DNA from: [Eubacterium] saphenum
Lineage (GTDB): Bacteria > Bacillota > Clostridia > Oscillospirales > Ruminococcaceae
Assembly (NCBI GenBank): GCA_004554555.1
Contig: SFLN01000020.1
Location: 1 to 35,769, forward strand
Reading direction: 5' to 3'
DNA length: 35,769 nucleotides
The position numbers were made by a program, and so were the translations under genes. Each line of letters starts with the position of its first letter. Position 1 is the first letter of the stretch. Below are positions 1 to 6,993 of this stretch, one piece after another. The notes under the pieces are model-generated. The model made no database searches. It was not told the DNA's origin and saw nothing but the letters and a program-made list of their open reading frames with translations.

Positions 1-61
1 CCAAAAACGGCGCAAACCTCACCGCAGGCAGCGTAAATATCGCTTTGTATCGCTGTTCCAT
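1..61 (-). CDS. 5' end of an unidentified gene running off the left edge
   Basis: An ATG on the minus strand (59-61) is preceded by GGAGAG with a spacing of about six bases, and the frame stays open for the 20 codons left in the window. The peptide begins MEQRYKAIFTLPAV, too short to assign to a family. It lies downstream of the amidohydrolase on the same strand with about 100 bases between them and no obvious terminator, so the two could be co-transcribed. The call rests only on the ribosome binding site and open frame; the rest of the gene is outside the window. Confidence 0.5.
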   Translation of the reverse strand, partial: MEQRYKAIFTLPAVRFAPFL

Positions 62-131
62 TAAACTCTCCAACGCTTTTCCCGTTTTTTCAAAAAAATT
101 TTACATTTTAACGCTTTAAAGGAAAATCTTA

Positions 132-160
132 TTGACAGAAGAAAAATTTAGTGTTATAAT
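132..160 (+). promoter_or_regulatory. Consensus sigma-A promoter pointing antisense into the amidohydrolase gene
   Basis: TTGACA (132-137), a 17-base spacer and TATAAT (155-160), with TGT just before the -10 (extended -10). It fires rightward. The expected start near 167 lies inside the 3' end of the minus-strand gene that stops at 162. No plus-strand gene follows before the promoter region near 1000, so the likely product is an antisense or small RNA. The match to consensus is direct; activity is inferred. Confidence 0.6.
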
Positions 161-161
161 G

Positions 162-977
162 TTATTGTATAGTATTTTTTGACGAACTCAGGATTTTTTT
201 GGCATTTTCGCTAAACATCAATTCCAGCTCGCGCTCGTCAAAGCCAAATCCGCGCAGAAGCTCTATGTAATGCTTTTGGTCTGCCCACGGAGAGTCCGTT
301 GCGAAGAGAATTTTGTCCGCGCCGTGCTTTTCGATAATCTTTTTGGCAACCTCGGGATAACGGTCGAGAACAACCGCCGTGTCCATATAAACCGGCTTTC
401 CGCAAAGCTTTTCGAGAACCTCTTCGCCGAGGTCGCAGCCGCCCAGGTGCGCCAAAATCAGCTTGTCGTCGATAACGCCGCTCAGCTTGTCGAGAACCTC
501 AAGCACCATATCGGGCGTGCAGTGAACGTCGTTCGGGTAGCCGACATCAATTCCCGCGTGAGTTACCGTGTAAAGTCCGCGCTTCGCCGCGCCTTCGAGT
601 ATCTTCAGCACGCGCTCGTCGTTGAAACGAACGTCCTGGTAATCCGGGTGAATTTTAATCCCGAACAGCCCCGCGTTCTTGATAAAATCAAGAATTTCAT
701 CGATATTTTCGCAGTCGGGGTGGATTGCGCCCGCGTAAATTATCCCGTCTTTGCCGTTAAGCTCGGCGGCAAGCCGGTTGATAGACTCAACCTGACGCGG
801 GACGGTCGCAACGGGCAAAATCACCGAGTAATCAACCTCAGAGCGCTTCATACTCTCCTTCAAAGACGAAAGCGTGCCCTCGCGAAACGGCTTTACGTTG
901 CCCTTTTCGGCAAGATACGCAATCGTCTGCGCGGCGATTTTATCGGGGAATGTGTGGGTGTGAAAATCTACTATCAT
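162..977 (-). CDS. Amidohydrolase-family (TIM-barrel) metal-dependent hydrolase or decarboxylase
   Basis: The 271-residue protein has the layout of the amidohydrolase-2 family. An HxH metal motif (DFHTHTFPD) sits at the N-terminus, followed by KIHPD in mid-protein, THAGID, LAHLGG and a C-terminal FATDSPW with the conserved metal-binding Asp. Family members hydrolyse amides or lactones, or decarboxylate aromatic acids (ACMSD type); the substrate cannot be read from sequence. The start ATG is preceded by AAAGGAG. The gene diverges from the arylpyruvate-oxidation operon, and their control regions share about 115 bases, so a linked role with aromatic acids is possible but is only inference. A strong promoter (1016-1044) drives it. 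An opposing consensus promoter at 132-160 would produce RNA antisense to its 3' end. Family assignment is firm, function open. Confidence 0.85.
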   Translation of the reverse strand: MIVDFHTHTFPDKIAAQTIAYLAEKGNVKPFREGTLSSLKESMKRSEVDYSVILPVATVPRQVESINRLAAELNGKDGIIYAGAIHPDCENIDEILDFIKNAGLFGIKIHPDYQDVRFNDERVLKILEGAAKRGLYTVTHAGIDVGYPNDVHCTPDMVLEVLDKLSGVIDDKLILAHLGGCDLGEEVLEKLCGKPVYMDTAVVLDRYPEVAKKIIEKHGADKILFATDSPWADQKHYIELLRGFGFDERELELMFSENAKKILSSSKNTIQ

Positions 978-994
978 TTTTAATCTCCTTTGTG

Positions 995-1023
995 TTCACT
1001 GATTTATCAAGTTAAATTATAAC
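995..1023 (+). promoter_or_regulatory. Possible promoter of the symporter-iorAB operon
   Basis: TTCACT (995-1000), 17 bases, TATAAC (1018-1023). It overlaps the divergent amidohydrolase promoter, so the two -10 elements occupy nearly the same bases on opposite strands. The -35 is poor. It is the best candidate in the intergenic region but remains weakly supported. Confidence 0.3.
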
Positions 1024-1044
1024 ACATTTTCGCGGATTTTTCAA
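1016..1044 (-). promoter_or_regulatory. Sigma-A promoter of the amidohydrolase gene
   Basis: Read on the minus strand: TTGAAA (1044-1039), 17 bases, TATAAT (1021-1016). The predicted start is around 1009, giving a leader of about 30 bases with a good ribosome binding site. Confidence 0.65.
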
Positions 1045-1055
1045 TAGTTAATAAG

Positions 1056-1070
1056 CGGTTGGTATAACCG
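1056..1070. repeat. Small palindrome upstream of the symporter gene
   Basis: CGGTT-ggtat-AACCG, five-base arms around a five-base centre. It lies between the divergent promoters and the symporter start, where an operator or leader hairpin could act. No regulator gene is nearby, so its role is unknown. Confidence 0.3.
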
Positions 1071-1092
1071 TTTGGAAAGGATACATAAATTT

Positions 1093-2667
1093 ATGGAAAC
1101 AATGATTATTACAGGCGCGTTTCTCGTGCTTTTCTTCGCCGTGATGATTTTCATCGGCGTCAGAAGCCGCAAGCACGCGTCAGACGTAAACGGCTTCGTT
1201 CTCGGCTCGCGGTCGGTTGGTCCGTGGCTCTCGGCGTTCGCTTACGGCACCTCTTACTTCTCCGCCGTTATCTTTGTCGGCTACGCAGGACAATTCGGCT
1301 GGAATTTCGGCGTTGCGTCCACCTGGATTGGCTTGGGCAACGCTTTCATCGGCTCGCTGCTCGCGTGGTCAATTCTCGGCAGAAGAACCCGCATTATGAC
1401 GCAGCATTTGTCCAGCAAGACAATGCCCGATTTCTTCGGCGCGCGTTATAAATCGAAAAAGCTCAAAATTGCCGCTTCGGTTATCACGTTCGTGTTCCTC
1501 ATTCCTTACACCGCTTCGCTCTACAACGGTCTTTCAAGACTGTTCGCGATGGCGTTTAACGGTATCGACTACACGATTTGCGTTCTTGTAATGGCGGTTC
1601 TCACGGGAATTTACGTCATCATCGGCGGCTATATGGCAACCGCCTGGAACGACTTTATTCAAGGTATGATTATGCTTATCGGCATTATCGCGGTTATCGG
1701 CGCTGTCCTCAATGACAACGGCGGTCTCGAAGCGGCAATGCAGTCCCTCGCGACCGTTGAGGGCGAGGCAGGCTGGCAGGGCGCTTACTCCTCCTTCCTC
1801 GGCCCGAATCCGCTGTTCTTGCTGTTTGTCGTGCTGCTCACGTCGCTCGGCACTTGGGGACTTCCGCAGATGGTCGGCAAGTTCTACGCTATCAAAAACG
1901 AAGACTCCATCAAAAAAGGCACCGTTATCTCCACGATTTTCGCGATTATCGTTGCGGGCGGCTGCTACTTCCTCGGCGGCTTCGGCAGACTTTATGATGT
2001 TGACGTAAAGGCAAGCGGCTTTGACGCGGTAATCCCGCAGATGCTCTCGACCCTTTCGCCCGTTATCATCGGTTTGGTTATCGTGCTGGTGCTTTCGGCT
2101 TCGATGTCAACGCTCTCCTCGCTTGTCCTCACAAGCGGCTCTTCGATTACTCTCGACCTCATCGAACCGCTCAGCAAAAAGCAGTTCGGCGAGAAGAAAA
2201 AGATGCTCATTATCCGCATCTTCATCGTTATCTTTATCGCAATTTCCGCCGCAATCGCAATCGTTCAGGCAAAGAGCAAAAATATGTTTATCGCGCAGAT
2301 GATGGGCGTTTCGTGGGGCGCGCTTGCGGGTGCTTTCCTCGCGCCGTTCCTCTACGGTCTTTACTGGAAAAAGACAACCAAGGCTGCGGTTGCTTCGTCG
2401 TTTGTGTTCGGCGTTGGACTTGAAATCGTTCAGCTTCTGGTGTCGCTCGGAGTGCTCGATGTAAAGGGAATTCCCGTGCTTTCGTTCGTGTTCACAAACT
2501 CGCTTTATTCGGGCGTTTTCGCAATGCTCGGCGGTATCATCATTATCCCCATTGTGAGCCTGCTCACCCAGAAAACCCGACCCGAAAACACCGAAGAAAT
2601 GTTTGTTTGCTATACCAAAACCAAAACCGTTGAGGTTACAGACAGCCTCGGCGATGACGAAAAATAA
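1093..2667 (+). CDS. Sodium:solute symporter (SSS family) of the arylpyruvate operon
   Basis: A protein of about 524 residues with many long hydrophobic segments (roughly 13 membrane helices) and the SSS/PutP-like pattern, including a GWNFGVASTWIGLG helix and a GGYMATAWNDFIQG segment characteristic of Na+-coupled symporters. I chose the ATG at 1093 because GGAAAGG lies 12 bases upstream; an in-frame TTG at 1072 would overlap that site. The substrate is unknown. Its position as first gene before iorA, iorB and the CoA ligase, with only 26 bases to iorA, suggests uptake of an amino acid, aromatic acid or other carboxylate feeding the pathway. The C-terminal tail is short and charged. Family assignment is strong; substrate is inference. 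Confidence 0.85.
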   Translation: METMIITGAFLVLFFAVMIFIGVRSRKHASDVNGFVLGSRSVGPWLSAFAYGTSYFSAVIFVGYAGQFGWNFGVASTWIGLGNAFIGSLLAWSILGRRTRIMTQHLSSKTMPDFFGARYKSKKLKIAASVITFVFLIPYTASLYNGLSRLFAMAFNGIDYTICVLVMAVLTGIYVIIGGYMATAWNDFIQGMIMLIGIIAVIGAVLNDNGGLEAAMQSLATVEGEAGWQGAYSSFLGPNPLFLLFVVLLTSLGTWGLPQMVGKFYAIKNEDSIKKGTVISTIFAIIVAGGCYFLGGFGRLYDVDVKASGFDAVIPQMLSTLSPVIIGLVIVLVLSASMSTLSSLVLTSGSSITLDLIEPLSKKQFGEKKKMLIIRIFIVIFIAISAAIAIVQAKSKNMFIAQMMGVSWGALAGAFLAPFLYGLYWKKTTKAAVASSFVFGVGLEIVQLLVSLGVLDVKGIPVLSFVFTNSLYSGVFAMLGGIIIIPIVSLLTQKTRPENTEEMFVCYTKTKTVEVTDSLGDDEK

Positions 2668-2693
2668 TAAAATAATCTAAGGAGATTGATGTG

Positions 2694-4424
2694 ATGAAAA
2701 AAATGATGCTCGGAAACGAGGCGGCTGCGCGCGGTCTTTACGAGGCGGGTGTTCGGGTGGTTTCGTCCTATCCCGGAACGCCCTCAACCGAAATTACCGA
2801 ATACGCCGCAAAGTATGACGAAATGTACTGCGAATGGGCGCCCAACGAAAAGGTTGCCACGGAGGTTGCTTTCGGCGCGTCGCTGAGAGGTGCGCGCTCG
2901 GCTTGCGCGATGAAGCACGTCGGCTTGAACGTTGCCGCAGACCCGCTTTTCACGCTCTCTTACACGGGCGTAAACGGCGGTATGGTGCTGTTTGTCGCGG
3001 ACGACCCCGCGATGCACTCCTCACAAAACGAACAGGATTCCCGCCACTACGCGATTGCCGCGAAAGTGCCGATGCTTGAGCCCGCAGACTCCGTTGAGGC
3101 AAAGGATTTCGTCAAGGAAGCGTACGAGATTTCCGAGAAATTCGACACGCCCGTTATCGTGAGAATGTGCACGAGAATTGCTCACTGCCAGAGCGCAGTA
3201 GAGCTTGAGGAGCGGAAGGAAATTCCCGTTCCCGAATATCAGAAGAACCCGCAGAAGTACATAATGGCGCCCGCAAACGCTATCAAACGTCATCCGTTCG
3301 TTGAGGAGCGCACAAGAAAGCTCGTTGAATTCGGCGAAACTTCCCCGCTCAACCGCGTTGAAAAGGGCGCTTCGAGCGAGATGGGTATTATCTGCTCGGG
3401 CACCTGCTATCAGTATGTCAAGGAAGTTTTCGGCGACAAGGTTTCCGTGCTGAAGCTCGGTCTTGTGAACCCGCTCCCCGAGAAGCTTATCCGCGATTTT
3501 GCCGCTTCGGTTGACAAGGTTTACGTTATTGAGGAGCTTGACGGTATCATTGAGCAGCATCTGAACAAGCTCGGTGTTCCCTGCACAGGAAAGGAGCTTT
3601 TCCCGCCTATCGGTGAGTTCAATCAGGCGACAATCCGCGCGGCTTTCGGTATCGAACAGCCCAAGTCGGTTGCCGCAGACACGCCTATTCCCGTGCGCCC
3701 GCCCGTAATGTGTGCAGGCTGCCCGCACAGAGGTCTTTTCTACACGCTCGCGAAGAACAAAATCACCGCGCTCGGCGATATCGGCTGCTATACCCTCGGA
3801 AGCGCAGCGCCGCTGTTCGCGCTTGACTCAACGCTTTGTATGGGCGCGTCGGTTTCCGGTCTGCACGGCTTCAACAAGGTCGGCGGCGCGGAGTCCGAGA
3901 AGAAAACCGTCTGCGTTATCGGCGACTCGACCTTTATGCACTCGGGTATGACAGGACTTGTTGACATCGCGTACAACGGCTCAAATTCAACCGTAATTAT
4001 CGTGGACAACTCCATCACCGGTATGACCGGTCACCAGCAAAACCCCACAACCGGCTACAACATCAAGGGCGAGCCCGCGGCTGCCGTTAATCTCGAGGAG
4101 CTTTGCCACGCGCTCGGAATTAAGAGAGTGCGCGTTGTTGACCCGTATGATTTGAAGCAGTGCGAGGACGCGATTAAAGAGGAGCTTGCGGTCGCAGAGC
4201 CTTCGGTTATCATCTCGCGCAGACCTTGTATGCTCCTCAAATACGTCAAGCCCAAGCCCGCTCTCAAAATCAATCCCGACAAGTGCGTGGGCTGCAAGAT
4301 GTGCATGAAGCTCGGCTGTCCTGCTATCAGCATCAAGGACAAAAAGGCGCGTATCGACGCTACGCAGTGCGTTGGCTGCGCGGTTTGCGAGCAGCTTTGC
4401 AAGACAAACGCTATTGAGGCTTGA
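2694..4424 (+). CDS. iorA: Indolepyruvate:ferredoxin oxidoreductase alpha subunit
   Basis: Catalyses oxidative decarboxylation of aryl-pyruvates (from Trp, Phe, Tyr) to aryl-acetyl-CoA with reduction of ferredoxin, together with IorB, in the cytoplasm. The ~576-residue chain carries the N-terminal pyrimidine-binding domain (SSYPGTPSTEI near residue 25, conserved ECxNE-like loop), the thiamine-pyrophosphate domain (GDIGCYTLG, then GDSTFMHSG...NSITGMTGHQQNP), and two C-terminal [4Fe-4S] motifs. The first is CxxCxxCx4C near 531-542 and the second CxxCxxCx3C near 559-569. The ATG at 2694 has AAGGAG nine bases upstream; the adjacent GTG at 2691 is less likely. It is 18 bases from iorB. The complete motif set and the iorB neighbour make the call firm; the preferred 2-oxo acid cannot be told. 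Confidence 0.96.
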   Translation: MKKMMLGNEAAARGLYEAGVRVVSSYPGTPSTEITEYAAKYDEMYCEWAPNEKVATEVAFGASLRGARSACAMKHVGLNVAADPLFTLSYTGVNGGMVLFVADDPAMHSSQNEQDSRHYAIAAKVPMLEPADSVEAKDFVKEAYEISEKFDTPVIVRMCTRIAHCQSAVELEERKEIPVPEYQKNPQKYIMAPANAIKRHPFVEERTRKLVEFGETSPLNRVEKGASSEMGIICSGTCYQYVKEVFGDKVSVLKLGLVNPLPEKLIRDFAASVDKVYVIEELDGIIEQHLNKLGVPCTGKELFPPIGEFNQATIRAAFGIEQPKSVAADTPIPVRPPVMCAGCPHRGLFYTLAKNKITALGDIGCYTLGSAAPLFALDSTLCMGASVSGLHGFNKVGGAESEKKTVCVIGDSTFMHSGMTGLVDIAYNGSNSTVIIVDNSITGMTGHQQNPTTGYNIKGEPAAAVNLEELCHALGIKRVRVVDPYDLKQCEDAIKEELAVAEPSVIISRRPCMLLKYVKPKPALKINPDKCVGCKMCMKLGCPAISIKDKKARIDATQCVGCAVCEQLCKTNAIEA

Positions 4425-4442
4425 CGAGGGAGGTTTGTGAAT

Positions 4443-5015
4443 ATGGAAACTAAAAATGTTATGATAGTCGGAGTTGGCGGTCAAGGCAGCCTTCTCGCAA
4501 GCAAGCTCCTCGGCTTTCTTCTCACGGAGGAGGGCTATGACGTTAAGGTCAGCGAGGTTCACGGAATGAGCCAGCGCGGCGGCTCGGTTGTCACCTACGT
4601 TCGTTTCGGCGACAAGGTTTATTCGCCCGTTGTCGCTGCCGGTGAAGCGGATTTCATCGTGTCCTTCGAGAAAATCGAAGCTGCGCGCTATGCCGCTTGC
4701 CTTAAAGAAGGCGGAAAAATTGTCGTAAATATCCAGCAGATTGACCCGATGCCTGTCATCACGGGCGCTGCGGAATATCCCGAAAACGTTCTCGAGGAAC
4801 TCAAGGCAAAGGGCGTTTTCGTGGACGAAATCGACGCGCTTTCTCTCGCAGCAGAAGCGGGCAGCGCGAAGGCTGTCAACATCGTGCTTATGGGCAGACT
4901 CGCGAAGTATTTCGATATCGACAAGGAAAAGTGGATTTCCGCAATCGAAAAGCTCGTTAAACCGCAGTTTGTCGAGATAAACAAAAAAGCGTTCGAGCTC
5001 GGCTATTCTATGTAA
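4443..5015 (+). CDS. iorB: Indolepyruvate:ferredoxin oxidoreductase beta subunit
   Basis: The 190-residue partner of IorA, with the gamma-type POR fold. The N-terminal VGVGGQGSLLASKLLG is the nucleotide-loop signature, followed by SEVHGMSQRGGSVVTYVRFG, characteristic of IorB. It completes the oxidoreductase and probably contributes to CoA or cofactor handling. The ATG at 4443 has GGAGG nine bases upstream, whereas the upstream GTG at 4437 is too close. Length and spacing to iorA are as expected for the two-subunit enzyme. A 45-base gap to the CoA ligase contains no terminator. Confidence 0.95.
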   Translation: METKNVMIVGVGGQGSLLASKLLGFLLTEEGYDVKVSEVHGMSQRGGSVVTYVRFGDKVYSPVVAAGEADFIVSFEKIEAARYAACLKEGGKIVVNIQQIDPMPVITGAAEYPENVLEELKAKGVFVDEIDALSLAAEAGSAKAVNIVLMGRLAKYFDIDKEKWISAIEKLVKPQFVEINKKAFELGYSM

Positions 5016-5060
5016 TTTTTCGCTTTATGAAGCGATATTTTGAAGGAGGTTCAAAGCAAA

Positions 5061-6368
5061 ATGCCAAATTACTACCAGCCAGAAATTGAAACGGCGTCCC
5101 GCGAGAAAATTCTCGAAATTCAGAACGAGAAAATCGTAAAGCAGGTTCGTCACGTTTACGACAACGTGAAGTACTACCGCGACCTTATGGACGCAAAGGG
5201 CGTTAAACCCGAGGATATCAAGAGCGTTGACGATATCAAAAAGCTCCCGTTCCTGTCGAAGGAGGACTTGCGTATCGCTTATCCCTACGGCTTGCTCGGA
5301 ACGGATTTGAAAAACTGCGTTCGTATCCAGTCTACATCGGGTACAACGGGCAAGCGCGTTGTCGCTTTCTACACCCAGCACGATATCGAGCTTTGGGAGG
5401 ACTGCTGCGCGAGAGCAATCGTTGCGGCGGGCGGCACAAACGAGGACGTTTGTCAGGTTTGCTACGGCTACGGTCTGTTTACCGGCGGTCCCGGCTTAAA
5501 CGGCGGTTCGCACAAGGTCGGCTGCCTCACGCTGCCGATGTCGTCGGGCAACACCGAGCGTCAAATTCAGTTTATGATGGATTTGGGCGCGACAATTCTC
5601 TGCTGCACGCCGTCCTACGCAGCTTATCTCGGTGAAAGTCTTGCGGAAGCAGGCTACAAGCCCGAGGACAACAAGCTCAAGGCAGGTATTTTCGGTGCTG
5701 AGCCGTGGACCGAGGAAATGCGCCGCGGTATCGAGAAATCCCTCGGCATCAAGGCTTACGATATCTACGGTCTTACCGAAACCAGCGGCCCCGGCGTTTC
5801 CTTCGAGTGCGAGGAGCAGACCGGTATGCACATCAACGAGGACCACTTCTACGCTGAAATCATCGACCCCGAAACCGGCGAGGTTCTCCCCGAGGGCGAA
5901 AAGGGCGAGCTCGTTTTCACCTCTCTCGATAAGGAAGCGTTCCCGCTGCTGCGTTACAGGACGCGCGACATCTGCGTTCTTTCACGCAAAAAGTGCTCGT
6001 GCGGCAGAACTCACGTCAAGATGAGCAAGCCGATGGGCAGAAGCGACGATATGATGATTATCCGAGGCGTAAACGTGTTCCCGAGCCAGATTGAAGCAGT
6101 TCTGCTGAAGGAAGGCTACCCGCCGAACTATCAGATTATCGTTGACCGCGTAAACAACAGCGACACGCTCGATGTAAACGTAGAGCTTCCTCCCGAGCAG
6201 TTCTCCGACAAGGTAAGCGATATCCAGAATAAGGAGAAGAGCCTTGAAGCTGCGATGAGAACAATGCTCGGTATCGGTCCCAAGGTTCACCTTATGCCTC
6301 CGCACTCCGTTGAGAGAAGCGAGGGCAAGGCGAAGAGAGTTATCGACAAGCGCAAGCTGCATGATTGA
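5061..6368 (+). CDS. Phenylacetate-CoA ligase family (AMP-forming aryl-CoA ligase)
   Basis: A 435-residue acyl-adenylate enzyme of the PaaK family. Visible are the P-loop-like STSGTTGK near residue 93, the AYDIYGLTETSGPG adenine/acid-binding motif, a YRTRDIC hinge region, and the short PaaK C-terminal domain. PaaK joins phenylacetate to CoA using ATP. Beside iorAB in a fermenter the reaction may run toward aryl-acetate plus ATP; that direction is inference. The ATG at 5061 is preceded by AAGGAGG with 11 bases spacing; the TTG at 5040 precedes the ribosome site. The ACT-domain gene follows after 15 bases. A paaK symbol is withheld because the substrate may be indole-acetate or another aryl acid. 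Confidence 0.88.
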   Translation: MPNYYQPEIETASREKILEIQNEKIVKQVRHVYDNVKYYRDLMDAKGVKPEDIKSVDDIKKLPFLSKEDLRIAYPYGLLGTDLKNCVRIQSTSGTTGKRVVAFYTQHDIELWEDCCARAIVAAGGTNEDVCQVCYGYGLFTGGPGLNGGSHKVGCLTLPMSSGNTERQIQFMMDLGATILCCTPSYAAYLGESLAEAGYKPEDNKLKAGIFGAEPWTEEMRRGIEKSLGIKAYDIYGLTETSGPGVSFECEEQTGMHINEDHFYAEIIDPETGEVLPEGEKGELVFTSLDKEAFPLLRYRTRDICVLSRKKCSCGRTHVKMSKPMGRSDDMMIIRGVNVFPSQIEAVLLKEGYPPNYQIIVDRVNNSDTLDVNVELPPEQFSDKVSDIQNKEKSLEAAMRTMLGIGPKVHLMPPHSVERSEGKAKRVIDKRKLHD

Positions 6369-6383
6369 CGAAAGGAGCAGACT

Positions 6384-6812
6384 ATGGCAGTAAAACAACT
6401 TACCGCGTTCATCGAAAATCAGCCCGGCAAGCTCAAGGCTATGGTTGAAGCGATTTCAAAAGCGGACGTGAACATCAGAGCCATGAGCATCGCAGACACC
6501 AAGGACTTCGGTATTCTGCGCATTATCGTTTCCGATACCGACAAGGCAAAGACTGCTCTTGCGGCAAGCTGCGTGACGTCGGTAATCGAGGTTATCGCGG
6601 TGAAAATGTCCGACAAGGCGGGCTCTCTCGCGGAAATTCTCGGCGTTTTGGACAAGGCGGGCGTGAATATCGAGTATATGTACGCGTTCACAGCTCCCGC
6701 TGATAAGGGTGCTTACGTTGTTATCCGTGTTGACGACAACGCTTCCGCTGAAAAGGTGCTCAAGGAAAACGGCATCGAAACCCTCACCGACGCGGAAATT
6801 GACAATTTTTAA
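6384..6812 (+). CDS. Tandem ACT-domain protein
   Basis: A 142-residue protein made of two ACT domains (about residues 3-66 and 70-138), each with the beta-alpha-beta start seen in ENQPGKLKAMVEAISKADVN and MSDKAGSLAEILGVLDKAGV. ACT domains bind amino acids and act allosterically. Stand-alone tandem ACT proteins commonly sit next to iorAB and PaaK-type ligases. Here it is the last gene of that operon, 15 bases after the ligase and just before a strong terminator. The likely job is sensing an aromatic amino acid to tune the pathway; this is inferred from context. No catalytic domain is present. Confidence 0.9.
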   Translation: MAVKQLTAFIENQPGKLKAMVEAISKADVNIRAMSIADTKDFGILRIIVSDTDKAKTALAASCVTSVIEVIAVKMSDKAGSLAEILGVLDKAGVNIEYMYAFTAPADKGAYVVIRVDDNASAEKVLKENGIETLTDAEIDNF

Positions 6813-6831
6813 ACAGCTTTTCAACAATATT

Positions 6832-6862
6832 AACGGCGAGCCAAACGGTTCGCCGTTTTTTT
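6832..6862 (+). terminator. Intrinsic terminator of the symporter-ACT operon
   Basis: An 11-bp stem (AACGGCGAGCC/GGTTCGCCGTT, one G-U pair) with loop AAAC, followed by seven T. It starts 20 bases after the ACT stop codon. Confidence 0.9.
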
Positions 6863-6911
6863 GCATTTTTCAACAAATGTGAATTTATTCCACGATGTTT
6901 GGCTAAATATG

Positions 6912-6940
6912 TTGACTTTTTGTAAAATATATGTTAAAAT
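6912..6940 (+). promoter_or_regulatory. Sigma-A promoter of the GGDEF-EAL/FIST operon
   Basis: TTGACT (6912-6917), 17 bases, TAAAAT (6935-6940), with TGT immediately before the -10. The transcript would start near 6947 and carry a leader of about 45 bases. Confidence 0.75.
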
Positions 6941-6993
6941 ATATTATGAAATATTGTAGCCTTTAGAAAAATATTAAAAGGGAGCAGGTTTTT

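Noticed and set aside
270..983. Long plus-strand open frame opposite the amidohydrolase gene
   Set aside because: No ribosome site, basic low-complexity translation with no domain, and the minus strand encodes a clear enzyme.
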